Shown here in pieces: positions 15,202 through 23,169 of a stretch of 64,000 nt of DNA. The notes under the pieces are model-generated. The model made no database searches and was not told where the DNA came from. It was given only the letters and a program-made list of their open reading frames with translations. Location: NCBI RefSeq assembly GCF_003073375.1, contig NZ_CP029002.1:172001-236000 (forward strand), written 5' to 3'. Source of the stretch: Lysinibacillus sp. 2017. GTDB lineage: Bacteria > Bacillota > Bacilli > Bacillales_A > Planococcaceae. The translations under genes were made by a program, and so were the position numbers. Position 1 is the stretch's first letter; every line of letters starts with the position of its first letter.

Positions 15202-16596
15202 GTGAACTACAATCCAGTCGCACAATTAGAGGAAAAAAGCAAAGCAGCAATTGATGAAGTGGTCGAAACGATTTTAGGAAAAGATAAAGCAACATTGACG
15301 CTTCGTGACCGCATAACAGGCGAACTTTTGTTTACATATCGTGGCGATCATTTAATGCGTTCGGCTTCGAATATGAAAATCATTTCAGGGGCAGCCGCAT
15401 TAGAAGTACTAGGTGCAGAATATCCATTTACGACGGACATTTATACAGATGGTCCTATCTCAGAAGGGGTATTAAACGGCAATGTCTACATAAAAGGAAG
15501 TGGTGACCCAACACTGGGAGAAGCGACTTTTACGCATTTTGCACAAGTTCTCTTACAAAAGGGCATTCATAAAATTACGGGGCAGCTACTCGGAGATGAT
15601 ACGCTTTTTACAGGCGACACGTTACCGCCAGGTGTGGATGACGAGGGTGAAACGCATTATTACGGTGCGCGTGTGTCTGCTATTTCGATGTCACCAAACA
15701 GTGATTATGACGCAAGTACGATTGTTGTGATGGCCACACCTAAAAATTTAGGAGAAAAGCCGACATTTAACGTCATTCCACATTTATGCGGGATGCAAAT
15801 TTCGAATGAGGCGAAGACGGTCGCAGCAGATCAGGAAAACACGTTAGAAATCCGCCGTATTAACAATACAGACCAAATCGTCATTACAGGAAATTTACCA
15901 CAAAATGACAGTGCGAAGGTGTGGGTATCGCTCCAACATCCGACGAAAAACACATTGTATTTATTAAAAGTGAAGTGTGAACAAGCAGGCATTGAATTTT
16001 TAGCTGAGGACACGATTGATATAGCAGTTGTACCTGCCAATGCACAGTTACTGTATACATATGAATCTAATACAGTAGGCGACATATTCTCAATTTTTAT
16101 GAAGCTAAGCAATAATAGCATTGCCGATATTTTCACGAAGCTAATGGGTAAAAAACAGTATGATGTAGGCGATTACGAGGCAGGAACTCGTGTATTAAAA
16201 GATTATGTAACATCAAAGCATGTCCAAATGGATGACTGGCATTTCGTTGACGGTTCGGGGTTATCTCACGGGATTCGCTTAAATTCCAATGGATTAACGA
16301 AATTGTTATTCGAGCTACAAAAAGAACCGTATTTTGAACTCTTTTATGATTCCTTACCAGTTGCCGGTAATTCAGATCGTCTTATTGGCGGTACGTTAAA
16401 AGAACGCTTTATTGAACCCAAACTAAAAAATCGCATCATTGCCAAAACCGGCTATATTCATGAAGTACATACGTTGTCGGGCTATTTAACAGGGGACAGT
16501 GGCAAACCTTATATTTTTTCTCTTTTATTAGAAGGTCGTGAAGAGGGAATTCCGTATATAGATACCGGGTTGAAGAAGATTATAGAAGTGCTGTAG
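15202..16596 (+). CDS. D-alanyl-D-alanine carboxypeptidase/endopeptidase, peptidase S13 (PBP4 type)
   Basis: This 464-residue low-molecular-weight penicillin-binding protein should trim or cut peptidoglycan stem peptides. The S13 motifs are present: S-x-x-K as 'SNMK' near residues 55-58 (catalytic Ser), S-x-N as 'SNN' near 302-304, and 'KTG' near 416-418. Oddly, no signal peptide is visible: the protein starts 'MNYNPVAQLEEKSK', whereas DacB/DacC proteins are normally exported. The GTG at 15202 has TTGGAGG 8 bases upstream, so the start looks real. The right end of the IS21-bounded segment lies only about 90 bp upstream, so an original promoter or even a 5' extension may have been displaced. 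Confidence 0.88.
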   Translation: MNYNPVAQLEEKSKAAIDEVVETILGKDKATLTLRDRITGELLFTYRGDHLMRSASNMKIISGAAALEVLGAEYPFTTDIYTDGPISEGVLNGNVYIKGSGDPTLGEATFTHFAQVLLQKGIHKITGQLLGDDTLFTGDTLPPGVDDEGETHYYGARVSAISMSPNSDYDASTIVVMATPKNLGEKPTFNVIPHLCGMQISNEAKTVAADQENTLEIRRINNTDQIVITGNLPQNDSAKVWVSLQHPTKNTLYLLKVKCEQAGIEFLAEDTIDIAVVPANAQLLYTYESNTVGDIFSIFMKLSNNSIADIFTKLMGKKQYDVGDYEAGTRVLKDYVTSKHVQMDDWHFVDGSGLSHGIRLNSNGLTKLLFELQKEPYFELFYDSLPVAGNSDRLIGGTLKERFIEPKLKNRIIAKTGYIHEVHTLSGYLTGDSGKPYIFSLLLEGREEGIPYIDTGLKKIIEVL

Positions 16597-16620
16597 GAAA
16601 GTTCGCTATCCTATGCAAAT

Positions 16621-16660
16621 AAAACCTACTCATTTCATCGAGAAAATGAGTAGGTTTTTA
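16621..16660. terminator. Bidirectional terminator between convergent genes
   Basis: AAAACCTACTCATTT pairs with AAATGAGTAGGTTTT. It serves the S13 gene on plus and the ABC permease gene on minus. Confidence 0.85.
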
Positions 16661-16678
16661 AATTGATAGTCGTTTCAT

Positions 16679-17479
16679 TTAAAAATTAAACCGTCGCAAC
16701 ATCCAGCGCTCGACGATTTCTACCGCTTTATACATGAGCGTTGCCAATAGCACAATCATTAACAGCGCGAGAAACACGAGGTTAAAATTAAACACCTGAA
16801 ATCCTGAGATAATTAAATAGCCGAGTCCTTTGGAGGATACAAGGAATTCTCCAACAATGACACCAACCCAAGAAAGCCCAACATTGACCTTCAATGTCGA
16901 AATAATCGTTGGTGTCGAAGCAGGGAGGACTGCGTGCATAAAGGTTTGTCGTTTTGTCGCATGAAATAGCTGCATGATCTTTAAATAATTTTCATTCACT
17001 TGCTGGAACGCTGAAAAAATTACGATGGTCGAGATAATCACAGAAATTAAAATCCCCATAACAAGTACGGCCAAAACATTTGGTCCAAAAATAACGAGGA
17101 TCATTGGGCCAATTGCTACTTTCGGCATCGCATTAAGTACAACTAAATAGGGGTCCATTACCCTGGCAACGGTATTAGATGACCAAAGAAAAATCGCAAT
17201 TAGTGTGCCTAAAAGTGTGCCAAGTAAAAAGCCAACGACGGTTTCAAGTAAGGTGACCACAACATGTGGCAGTAAGGAGCCATCGAGGATTTTCTTAACA
17301 AATAACTGTGCTACGGCACTTGGGCTACTAAAAATGAGTGGGTCAAGAAGTCGGTAACGTGTTGCCAGTTCCCAAAATAGAAAGAGCGCGAAAAGAAGCA
17401 ATAATTGAAGTGCTCGAATTTTACGCGTTTCAAGCAGTTTTTGTCGTTTATATTGTTTCTGTAGGGCTTCGATGTCCAT
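16679..17479 (-). CDS. ABC transporter permease (SsuC/TauC/ThiX-like)
   Basis: This 266-residue permease of the nitrate/sulfonate/taurine or thiamine-precursor import family has about six membrane segments. The first is 'ALQLLLLFALFLFWELA', and the last starts near 'FNLVFLALLMIVLLATLMYK'. The conserved EAA loop is near 'FHATKRQTFMHAVLPASTPTI'. Start: ATG at 17479, 8 bases after AAGGAG; the longer frame to 17545 overlaps the ATPase too far. The start overlaps the ATPase gene by 32 bases, so it is translationally coupled. Order on the minus strand is binding protein, ATPase, permease. The binding-protein gene is disrupted by the 23-kb island, so the importer is probably inactive. Confidence 0.88.
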   Translation of the reverse strand: MDIEALQKQYKRQKLLETRKIRALQLLLLFALFLFWELATRYRLLDPLIFSSPSAVAQLFVKKILDGSLLPHVVVTLLETVVGFLLGTLLGTLIAIFLWSSNTVARVMDPYLVVLNAMPKVAIGPMILVIFGPNVLAVLVMGILISVIISTIVIFSAFQQVNENYLKIMQLFHATKRQTFMHAVLPASTPTIISTLKVNVGLSWVGVIVGEFLVSSKGLGYLIISGFQVFNFNLVFLALLMIVLLATLMYKAVEIVERWMLRRFNF

Positions 17480-18212
17480 TGTTATCGAGCTCCTTCCAAA
17501 TCGTCTTGAATAACGGCTGAAATAGTGGGTCATTACGCGCATCAAAGGGAATCAGCTTACGAATTTCTTCAGGCACGATAAAGGTTTTTGTAATCGTGCC
17601 AGGACGATCGCTAAACAAGTAAATTTTATCGCTCATCGCAATGGCCTCTTCAATATCATGTGTGACAAGAATCGCGGTTTTAGAAAACGCCTTTAACGTC
17701 TCTGATACGAAATTTTCCAACGCTAGTTTCGAGCGGAAATCCAGAGCGGAAAATGGCTCATCAAGTAGAAGTAAATTAGGATTCACAGCAAGTGTTCGTG
17801 CCAGTGCAATTCGTTGGCGCATCCCACCTGAAAGCTGAGGAGGATAAAGTTCCTTCGTATGACTTAGCTCAAATTGTTGAAGCAGTTCATCGATGATTTG
17901 CCTATTTTCTTGTTTTAATAGCGTAAGTCCAAGCGCTACATTTTCCTCAATCGTTTTCCAGGGGAACAAAAAATCTTGCTGCAGCATATAGCCAATTTCT
18001 GTAGTTGATGAAGAAAAAGTGAGTGTTCCGCTAGTTGGTGTGATGAGTCCAGCAACGATGGAAAGGAGCGTTGATTTACCGCAGCCACTCGGTCCGATAA
18101 ACGAGATAAATTCTCCTTCATTTGCGCTAAAAGACACATCCGTAAGCGCGGTAGTCACACCCTGGTCGGTGAAAAAGTGATGCTCGATTTGGTGTGCTTC
18201 AACGATAGTCAT
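17448..18212 (-). CDS. ABC transporter ATP-binding protein (SsuB/ThiZ-like)
   Basis: This 254-residue nucleotide-binding subunit has Walker A 'GPSGCGKST' near residues 40-48, the Q-loop in 'MLQQDFLFPW', the signature 'LSGGMRQR' near 126-133, Walker B 'LLLLDEP' near 147-153 and the H-loop 'LVTHD' near 181-185. These are diagnostic of the nitrate/sulfonate/taurine-type importer ATPases. It begins directly after the stop codon of the binding-protein gene (18213) and overlaps the permease start. Its upstream operon promoter is now 24 kb away across the inserted island, so expression would depend on a new promoter. Confidence 0.92.
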   Translation of the reverse strand: MTIVEAHQIEHHFFTDQGVTTALTDVSFSANEGEFISFIGPSGCGKSTLLSIVAGLITPTSGTLTFSSSTTEIGYMLQQDFLFPWKTIEENVALGLTLLKQENRQIIDELLQQFELSHTKELYPPQLSGGMRQRIALARTLAVNPNLLLLDEPFSALDFRSKLALENFVSETLKAFSKTAILVTHDIEEAIAMSDKIYLFSDRPGTITKTFIVPEEIRKLIPFDARNDPLFQPLFKTIWKELDNNGHRSPTETI

Positions 18213-18671
18213 TTACTTCACAACCGCATCGGCAAACGACCGATTCACAAGATCTTCGTATTTTACATCGGTTTCAAGTACACCAGCTTCACGCATGACA
18301 TCGAGTAAATTTTGAAACTCTGCTTCATCAATAATTGGATTTTTTGCATAGGACTCTTGATCACGATAACGTAGTACAACTTTTTCGATTAATGCCACTT
18401 CAGTATCCTCAAAATAAGGGGTAATCGATTTGGCAACGTCTGCTGCATCTGATTCATACACCCATTTCTGTGCTTTATATAGGGCTTTCGTGAAGCTATC
18501 AATCATCTCTTTATCTTTTAAATTACTTTCCTTTGTCATAAATCCTGTATACGGAATTTCACCAAGTTCCTCACCGAACGATGCTACAATTTTCCCGACA
18601 CCTTGTGCTTCGAAAATACTCGCAGTAGGCTCGAATAATTGCACATAATCACCTGTTCCCGACGCAAAGGC
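18213..18671 (-). pseudogene. Substrate-binding lipoprotein gene, C-terminal part (split by island)
   Basis: This frame has no start of its own; it is the 3' part of an SsuA/ThiY (NMT1/THI5-like) binding-protein gene. Reading from the att core it continues 'ASGTGDYVQLFEPTASIFE', the conserved stretch of this family, and ends at 18213. The N-terminal part is at 41766-42293. Joining the halves at the common ACGCAAAGGC restores one uninterrupted frame of about 320 codons with no base lost or gained. The lone fragment from the Met at 18644 lacks half the ligand site and a signal peptide. Confidence 0.9.
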
Positions 18672-18693
18672 TAAAGGTTACAAAAAACACTAC
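18662..18693. repeat. attL of the 23-kb island
   Basis: The core ACGCAAAGGC (18662-18671) is shared with attR. Just inside the island, TACAAAAAACACTAC (18679-18693) is the exact inverse of the 15-mer at 41745-41759. Confidence 0.85.
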
Positions 18694-18995
18694 TTATTAT
18701 AAATCTAAAGGAAATTATATATTTAATTAAAAAGTTTAATATGGCAATCATGAAGGCCTACCTACATATGCGGTGTTAGTTTTATAAAAATCACCTCTAT
18801 TTATTGTTTCTAAGCTTTTAATAAATGGGAAACTAAAAATGTGAATGTATTCCTTTTTGCTTTATTTATTTTATTAAATAAGTATTTTCAATAATGAAAT
18901 TGAATGATTAATAAGAGCTTAGTATTTATTTATCTGCATTTAGGGGTTGCTATCCCTTTTTTCATTTTAATATATAGTTTTCAAATATTAGAATT
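18694..18995. other. Intergenic region between attL and the RiPP promoter
   Basis: AT-rich with no convincing gene on either strand. A small inverted repeat AGGGgttgctatCCCT followed by T6 (about 18941-18960) lies upstream of the RiPP promoter and could be a weak terminator or part of a regulator site. Confidence 0.4.
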
Positions 18996-19024
18996 TTCAC
19001 AATAATCCAGTCGAATATTATAAA
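18996..19024 (+). promoter_or_regulatory. Promoter of the RiPP precursor gene
   Basis: The -35 TTCACA (18996-19001), 17-base spacer and -10 TATAAA (19019-19024) are each one base from consensus. Transcription would start near 19031. Any Rgg-binding site should lie just upstream. Confidence 0.65.
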
Positions 19025-19057
19025 CTCAAATTATCAAACGAGGGGAGGGATATAGAG

Positions 19058-19147
19058 ATGAGCAAATTACAACCTATTTCTTCTGAAGAATTAGCAAAGT
19101 TTGAAGAAGTTCGTAACGGTGACAAGATTACTGTTATTCGATGCTAG
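19058..19147 (+). CDS. Putative RiPP precursor peptide, 29 aa
   Basis: A short gene with a strong ribosome binding site (GGGGAGGGA, about 8 bases before the ATG) and a good promoter. The peptide starts 'MSKLQPISSEELAKFEEV', an acidic amphipathic leader-like stretch, and ends 'RNGDKITVIRC'. Arg19 and Arg28 are possible substrates for the arginase-fold enzyme encoded two genes downstream; Cys29 is the last residue. A GU-tolerant terminator (19153-19190) lies between it and the modification genes, a common way to make much more precursor than enzyme. No similarity to a known precursor family was recognised. That it is a modified peptide is inference from the neighbours. Confidence 0.7.
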   Translation: MSKLQPISSEELAKFEEVRNGDKITVIRC

Positions 19148-19152
19148 TTTTA

Positions 19153-19190
19153 AGACACAGAGGGCGAATTTTTTTCGCTCTTTGTGTTTT
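19153..19190 (+). terminator. Attenuating terminator after the precursor gene
   Basis: ACACAGAGGGCGA pairs with TCGCTCTTTGTGT (two G-U pairs), then TTTTAC. Partial read-through would feed the downstream genes. Confidence 0.75.
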
Positions 19191-19255
19191 ACTTTACGTT
19201 TGAGTTCTCATAGAAAAATTAAATTACAAATGATTTTCTTTGAAGGTTGGGGAAA

Positions 19256-19840
19256 ATGATATTATTTTATCTGTTTTTATTCTTTATAGTATTTAATTTA
19301 TATACGTATTTAAGTCTATATGTTCATGAATTTGGACATTTTATTTCTGCAAAACTCTTAGGAGCAAAGCAAACAAGAATTATACTAAATATTAAAAATG
19401 TAAATCCTAGTACCACTTTCAGTTTTGGAAGGAAAATGAGCAATTTAGAAAATTGGATTATAACGCTCTCTGGAGTCATATTTCAACTAACGCTTTCAAT
19501 ACTGATTGTGTTACAAGACTATAGCTTATTTATAAAAATAATTGCTGCTATTCACCTACCGTCAATTTTAATTAATATTTTGCCCTTAAAACCATTAGAC
19601 GGATATTATCTATTGCCACTATTTAAAAATTTAAAAGGTCCTATTATTATTTTTTTTTATTCGCTATTTATCTCATCTATCCTTATATCAATATACTCCA
19701 CATGGAAATATTTGTTTGTGTTATTTGATAGTTCATTTATTAATTCATTAATTATTATGATGTTACCCGTGCTATTACTATATAAACTGTTCAGAAAAAT
19801 AAGTAGGTATAGGAGTATTGAATATGAAAACAACGGATAA
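19256..19840 (+). CDS. M50-like membrane metalloprotease
   Basis: This 194-residue integral membrane protein has the zinc-protease motif H-E-x-x-H as 'HEFGH' near residues 24-28 in the first hydrophobic region, and 'LPLKPLDGYYLLP' near 111-123 matches the second M50/site-2-protease motif carrying the third ligand Asp. Four to five membrane segments are visible. It could cleave the precursor's leader in the membrane, or process the SHP-like pheromone as Eep does in streptococci. Start: ATG at 19256 after GAAGG; the frame from 19247 begins inside that site. Its end overlaps the arginase-like gene by 17 bases. Confidence 0.8.
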   Translation: MILFYLFLFFIVFNLYTYLSLYVHEFGHFISAKLLGAKQTRIILNIKNVNPSTTFSFGRKMSNLENWIITLSGVIFQLTLSILIVLQDYSLFIKIIAAIHLPSILINILPLKPLDGYYLLPLFKNLKGPIIIFFYSLFISSILISIYSTWKYLFVLFDSSFINSLIIMMLPVLLLYKLFRKISRYRSIEYENNG

Positions 19841-20906
19841 AAAATATAAAGTGAGGTATGGTAATTCCGAAATTCTTTTGACCAATGAAAATTGTTCGCT
19901 ATTTTGGGAAATGGAAGAAATTCCCCTTGTAGAAAATATAGATAAAGTAGAAATGAATTTCTTTACCTCCGTGAATAAAGCCTTTTTTTCCTACCCATTA
20001 AAGAAACAAGGGAATGTTCATTTATTCGGAATCCCCTTTAGTAAAGGGTCTAATAAAAGTAATTCAAAAGTCAAAAATTTTGCCTCTGCTTTAAGGAAAT
20101 CGAGCCTACGACTTCCGATATATTTAGATGAATATAATGAACAAACATCAGGTATTTATGATTATTTAAGAGATAAATATTTGATGAAAAATTGTTTGTT
20201 AGTTGATCATGGTGATTTAACAATAGTTGAAAGTAGTTTAGAAGAAGCTAATCATCAAATATTTCAAGCGTTGAACTACATAGAACCTCAAAAATCAAAA
20301 TTTTGTGTAGTAGGCGGAGATCATTCAATCACATATACTCTTGTAAGAAATCTAACAAAGATATTATCGAAAAGAATACTTATTATTCAATTTGATGCTC
20401 ACCATGACTGTGGGTCGGATATTTTAAAAATGGATAAAGAGATTTGTCATAGTAATTTTGTTCGTTTTTTATTACAAGAGGAAATGGTTGCTGGAATCAT
20501 TCAAATAGGAGTTAGAGGGCTGAGGTCATTGGGTCAGCATTATAATCATCCTAAACTTTTTCAACTGAATTTTTCTGATTTAGATAAACTTCATTCAATT
20601 GTATCTGAATTATTAAATAAAGGAGAAGAAATAATTGGGTATGTTTCATTCGATGTTGATGTATTAGAACCTAAAGATTTCCCCTTAGTAGATTTCCCTA
20701 AAATTGAAGGACCGAAGTTGAAAGAAGTTATCAACATGATACAGGAAATTTTTGCAATTGTACCCTCCATAAAAGCAGTGGATATAGTCGAAGGACAATC
20801 AGGAGGTGAGCCTGAACAATATGATTCAGTTCTTCACATTTTATTATATTTACTAGAAGGGTTAACTAGAAAAAAGGAGATGAAAAGTAACCATGATAAA
20901 AAGTGA
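19824..20906 (+). CDS. Arginase/agmatinase-fold enzyme, candidate peptide arginase
   Basis: This 360-residue ureohydrolase family protein has its manganese ligands in place: 'GGDHSI' near residues 170-175, 'FDAHHD' near 191-196 and 'SFDVDVLEP' near 276-284; 'VDIVEGQ' near 322-328 carries the late Glu. The usual S-x-D-x-D-x-x-D-P is here D-V-L-E-P, a mild departure. An N-terminal extension of about 150 residues with no arginase motif could bind peptide. Free-arginine catabolism is unlikely, because there are no other catabolic genes and the gene overlaps both neighbours in a peptide cluster. Enzymes of this fold convert Arg to ornithine in some RiPPs (OspR type). Start: ATG at 19824, 8 bases after AGGAG. 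Confidence 0.8.
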   Translation: MKTTDKKYKVRYGNSEILLTNENCSLFWEMEEIPLVENIDKVEMNFFTSVNKAFFSYPLKKQGNVHLFGIPFSKGSNKSNSKVKNFASALRKSSLRLPIYLDEYNEQTSGIYDYLRDKYLMKNCLLVDHGDLTIVESSLEEANHQIFQALNYIEPQKSKFCVVGGDHSITYTLVRNLTKILSKRILIIQFDAHHDCGSDILKMDKEICHSNFVRFLLQEEMVAGIIQIGVRGLRSLGQHYNHPKLFQLNFSDLDKLHSIVSELLNKGEEIIGYVSFDVDVLEPKDFPLVDFPKIEGPKLKEVINMIQEIFAIVPSIKAVDIVEGQSGGEPEQYDSVLHILLYLLEGLTRKKEMKSNHDKK

Positions 20907-21837
20907 AAATCAAATTCAACATGATTTAACGCTGAAATTAAGTAAGGAGTCGATGAATGGTTCAGATTTTGAAAATTTTATAGCATTTGTGAATTTATCA
21001 AAAGAACTGCAACCTTTATTACAATATGATAAATCAAAAATAAAGCGAGTATGGGAAAAATATCGCTTTAATAATGAAGTACAAAACTACTTAAGACAGG
21101 AGCCATATGCTTTTTCGGGATTCAAGGAAATAATAGGGATGGAAAATATTATTTCTTGCTTTGAAAAAGGGGGAGTTTTTGCTACTTTTCATTTTGGCCA
21201 TTACCGTCATGTGCCTTTTGAGTTATCAAATTCTTTGAATAGCGGTAAAAACTTTTCCTTGGATATTGTAGTGGACAGAGAGTCTTACAATAGTGAATTA
21301 GAATTAACAAAATGGAATGAAATTAAGCAAGAGCGTAATGTAAGTTACATAATAGCGGAGGAAAATATAAGCGGGTTAAAGTTGCTTCGCTTACTTAAAG
21401 AAGGAGGCTCATTTCTATTATATTTAGATGGAAATACAGGAGCGGGTGAAGATTCAAAACCAATTGAAGTTCAACACATTACATCATTAATAAGTTTAAG
21501 AAGCGGTATTTTTCGATTGCTGCAGTTAACTAAAAAACCATTATGTCTTGTAATGGCAGATTTAAATTCGGATGGAGAACCTTGTTTGAAAGCTGAGAAT
21601 CTAAGGTACATTACGAAAGAGAACTTTGAGCAATCTGTAAATGAAATTTACAGCATTTTTAGAAACACATTAACTAATCATCCCGAATTGTGGAGATTTT
21701 GGTATAGGCATCATCTATATGTGAATAGTTGGACGGAAATAGAAAATTCAATGACAAATAGTCCCTCGATTGATTGGCGAAGTAATAATGGATTAGGATT
21801 AGATTTAACTACAGGAAATGTATATAAATTAGATTAA
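20893..21837 (+). CDS. LpxL/HtrB-like lysophospholipid acyltransferase family protein
   Basis: This 314-residue protein resembles the LpxL/HtrB acyltransferases that use acyl-ACP. 'ATFHFGHYRHVPFEL' near residues 96-110 corresponds to the family's catalytic His region, 'FLLYLDGNTGAGE' near 175-187 to its conserved D-G-x-x-G loop, and 'HPELWRFWYRHH' near 270-281 to the P-E-x-W-x-W-x-H-R-R motif. There is no N-terminal membrane anchor, unlike LpxL. A Gram-positive has no lipid A, so the acceptor must be something else; the product of the arginase-like gene it overlaps by 14 bases (ornithine in the peptide) is the obvious candidate. The last 20 residues ('GLGLDLTTGNVYKLD') look like an added tail. 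Confidence 0.75.
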   Translation: MIKSENQIQHDLTLKLSKESMNGSDFENFIAFVNLSKELQPLLQYDKSKIKRVWEKYRFNNEVQNYLRQEPYAFSGFKEIIGMENIISCFEKGGVFATFHFGHYRHVPFELSNSLNSGKNFSLDIVVDRESYNSELELTKWNEIKQERNVSYIIAEENISGLKLLRLLKEGGSFLLYLDGNTGAGEDSKPIEVQHITSLISLRSGIFRLLQLTKKPLCLVMADLNSDGEPCLKAENLRYITKENFEQSVNEIYSIFRNTLTNHPELWRFWYRHHLYVNSWTEIENSMTNSPSIDWRSNNGLGLDLTTGNVYKLD

Positions 21838-21905
21838 TTAACAACAGATTATTAAAAAAAGAAAAGATGCCAAACCAATGATTATTCGACTAGAGGGGGT
21901 CTACT

Positions 21906-23123
21906 ATGTTTAAAAATCATAATTTTGTTTTACTGTTTTTTTCTCGTTTTTTTAGTGTATTTGCTGATGCTATGTTATTTATAATTCTATTATCTATGTT
22001 AGGTAATTTTGGTGTTGGCTCTATGGGACTTTCATTTTTCTTTGTATTTTCTACAATTCCAGCAATTATATTTTCTTTGCCAGCAGGGGCAATTGTTGAA
22101 AGAAAATATCTTCAAAAGGTTATGAGTGTAACTGACATAATACGATTTGTTTTAATTGTATGTCTGGCATTAATTAACACTATTCATTTAACACCTACTA
22201 TAATTTATATATTTATATTTGCAATCATCCTTTGTAATGTATTTTATGTCCCAGCCAATTCGTCTCTATTACCTAAAATTGTTGAGAAGGAATACTTAGC
22301 GAATGCAAATAGTTATATCCAAATCACAATGCTCTTTGCAAAAATAGGTTCTTATAGCGCGGGGGCATGGTTGATTAAAAGTGGATTGAGTTATTCTAGT
22401 TTGCTACTTATCATAGGCTCATTTTATATTATTTCAATGATCATGATCTTAGCAGTTAAGCCGTATCACAAGAATTTATCAAACAACGAGCCGGAAACTA
22501 TAATACAAGAGGTAAAAGCTGGGTTGGCTTATATTAAATTAAATAAACTATATAGTAAGCTGTTTCTAATATTTGGTGCTGCATGGTTAGTTGGTTCATC
22601 AGTGGATCTTTATTTAATATCTTATTTAGTGGAAATATTGGAACGACCACATGAAGATTTATATATAATTACCACATATAGTTTGATTGGAATTGGTTTA
22701 GGATCTTTAATATCGCCTTACTTATACAAACGAATTAATCCTAAAATAGGACTTTATGCTTCAAGCCTATTTTTTGGTATTATTATCGCTTTATTCTCAT
22801 TAAAGTTACCACTAGCGGTCTTATTAATAGGGTTAGTTATCGGTGGATTTGCACAAGGTTTATTTTTAATATTTATAAACACGTATTTACAAAGTAATGT
22901 AGAGGAAAAATATCTTTCCCGAATATACAGTTTATACCATTTCGTTTACACTGGAGTAAGCTTGCCGGGATATCTACTTTTCGGATACTTTATTGATCGA
23001 ATCGGCGTAATTAATACAGGCTATATTATTGCAGCATATTTAATATTAATTGCTGTAGTAACGATGTTCTACTTACCTTCTTTACGAGATGAAAAGGAAA
23101 GCGTGGAAGAAAGGTATTCTTAA
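21906..23123 (+). CDS. MFS transporter (DHA3-like), candidate peptide exporter
   Basis: This 405-residue protein has about 12 membrane segments. 'RFFSVFADAMLFIILLSML' is TM1, and 'SLPAGAIVERKYLQKVM' between TM2 and TM3 is a variant of the G-x-x-x-D-R-x-x-R motif. The order and length match drug/macrolide exporters of the DHA3 branch. It starts at 21906 after GAGGGGGTC, 68 bases behind the acyltransferase gene, and ends at a bidirectional terminator. It probably exports the mature peptide and gives self-resistance. The use of an MFS exporter rather than an ABC exporter suits a small, processed, possibly lipidated product. Confidence 0.85.
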   Translation: MFKNHNFVLLFFSRFFSVFADAMLFIILLSMLGNFGVGSMGLSFFFVFSTIPAIIFSLPAGAIVERKYLQKVMSVTDIIRFVLIVCLALINTIHLTPTIIYIFIFAIILCNVFYVPANSSLLPKIVEKEYLANANSYIQITMLFAKIGSYSAGAWLIKSGLSYSSLLLIIGSFYIISMIMILAVKPYHKNLSNNEPETIIQEVKAGLAYIKLNKLYSKLFLIFGAAWLVGSSVDLYLISYLVEILERPHEDLYIITTYSLIGIGLGSLISPYLYKRINPKIGLYASSLFFGIIIALFSLKLPLAVLLIGLVIGGFAQGLFLIFINTYLQSNVEEKYLSRIYSLYHFVYTGVSLPGYLLFGYFIDRIGVINTGYIIAAYLILIAVVTMFYLPSLRDEKESVEERYS

Positions 23124-23129
23124 AAAAAA

Positions 23130-23160
23130 CCAGCTATCTGATTTTTATTGATAGCTGGCT
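23130..23160. terminator. Bidirectional terminator between MFS and rgg-type genes
   Basis: CCAGCTATC pairs with GATAGCTGG around an 11-base loop, with A-runs before and T-rich sequence after. Confidence 0.85.
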
Positions 23161-23169
23161 ATTATATTT

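Noticed and set aside
19824-20906. Ordinary arginase or agmatinase for arginine catabolism
   Set aside because: The context is a peptide cluster with overlapping genes, there are no catabolic partners, and a long N-terminal extension is present. Not excluded biochemically.
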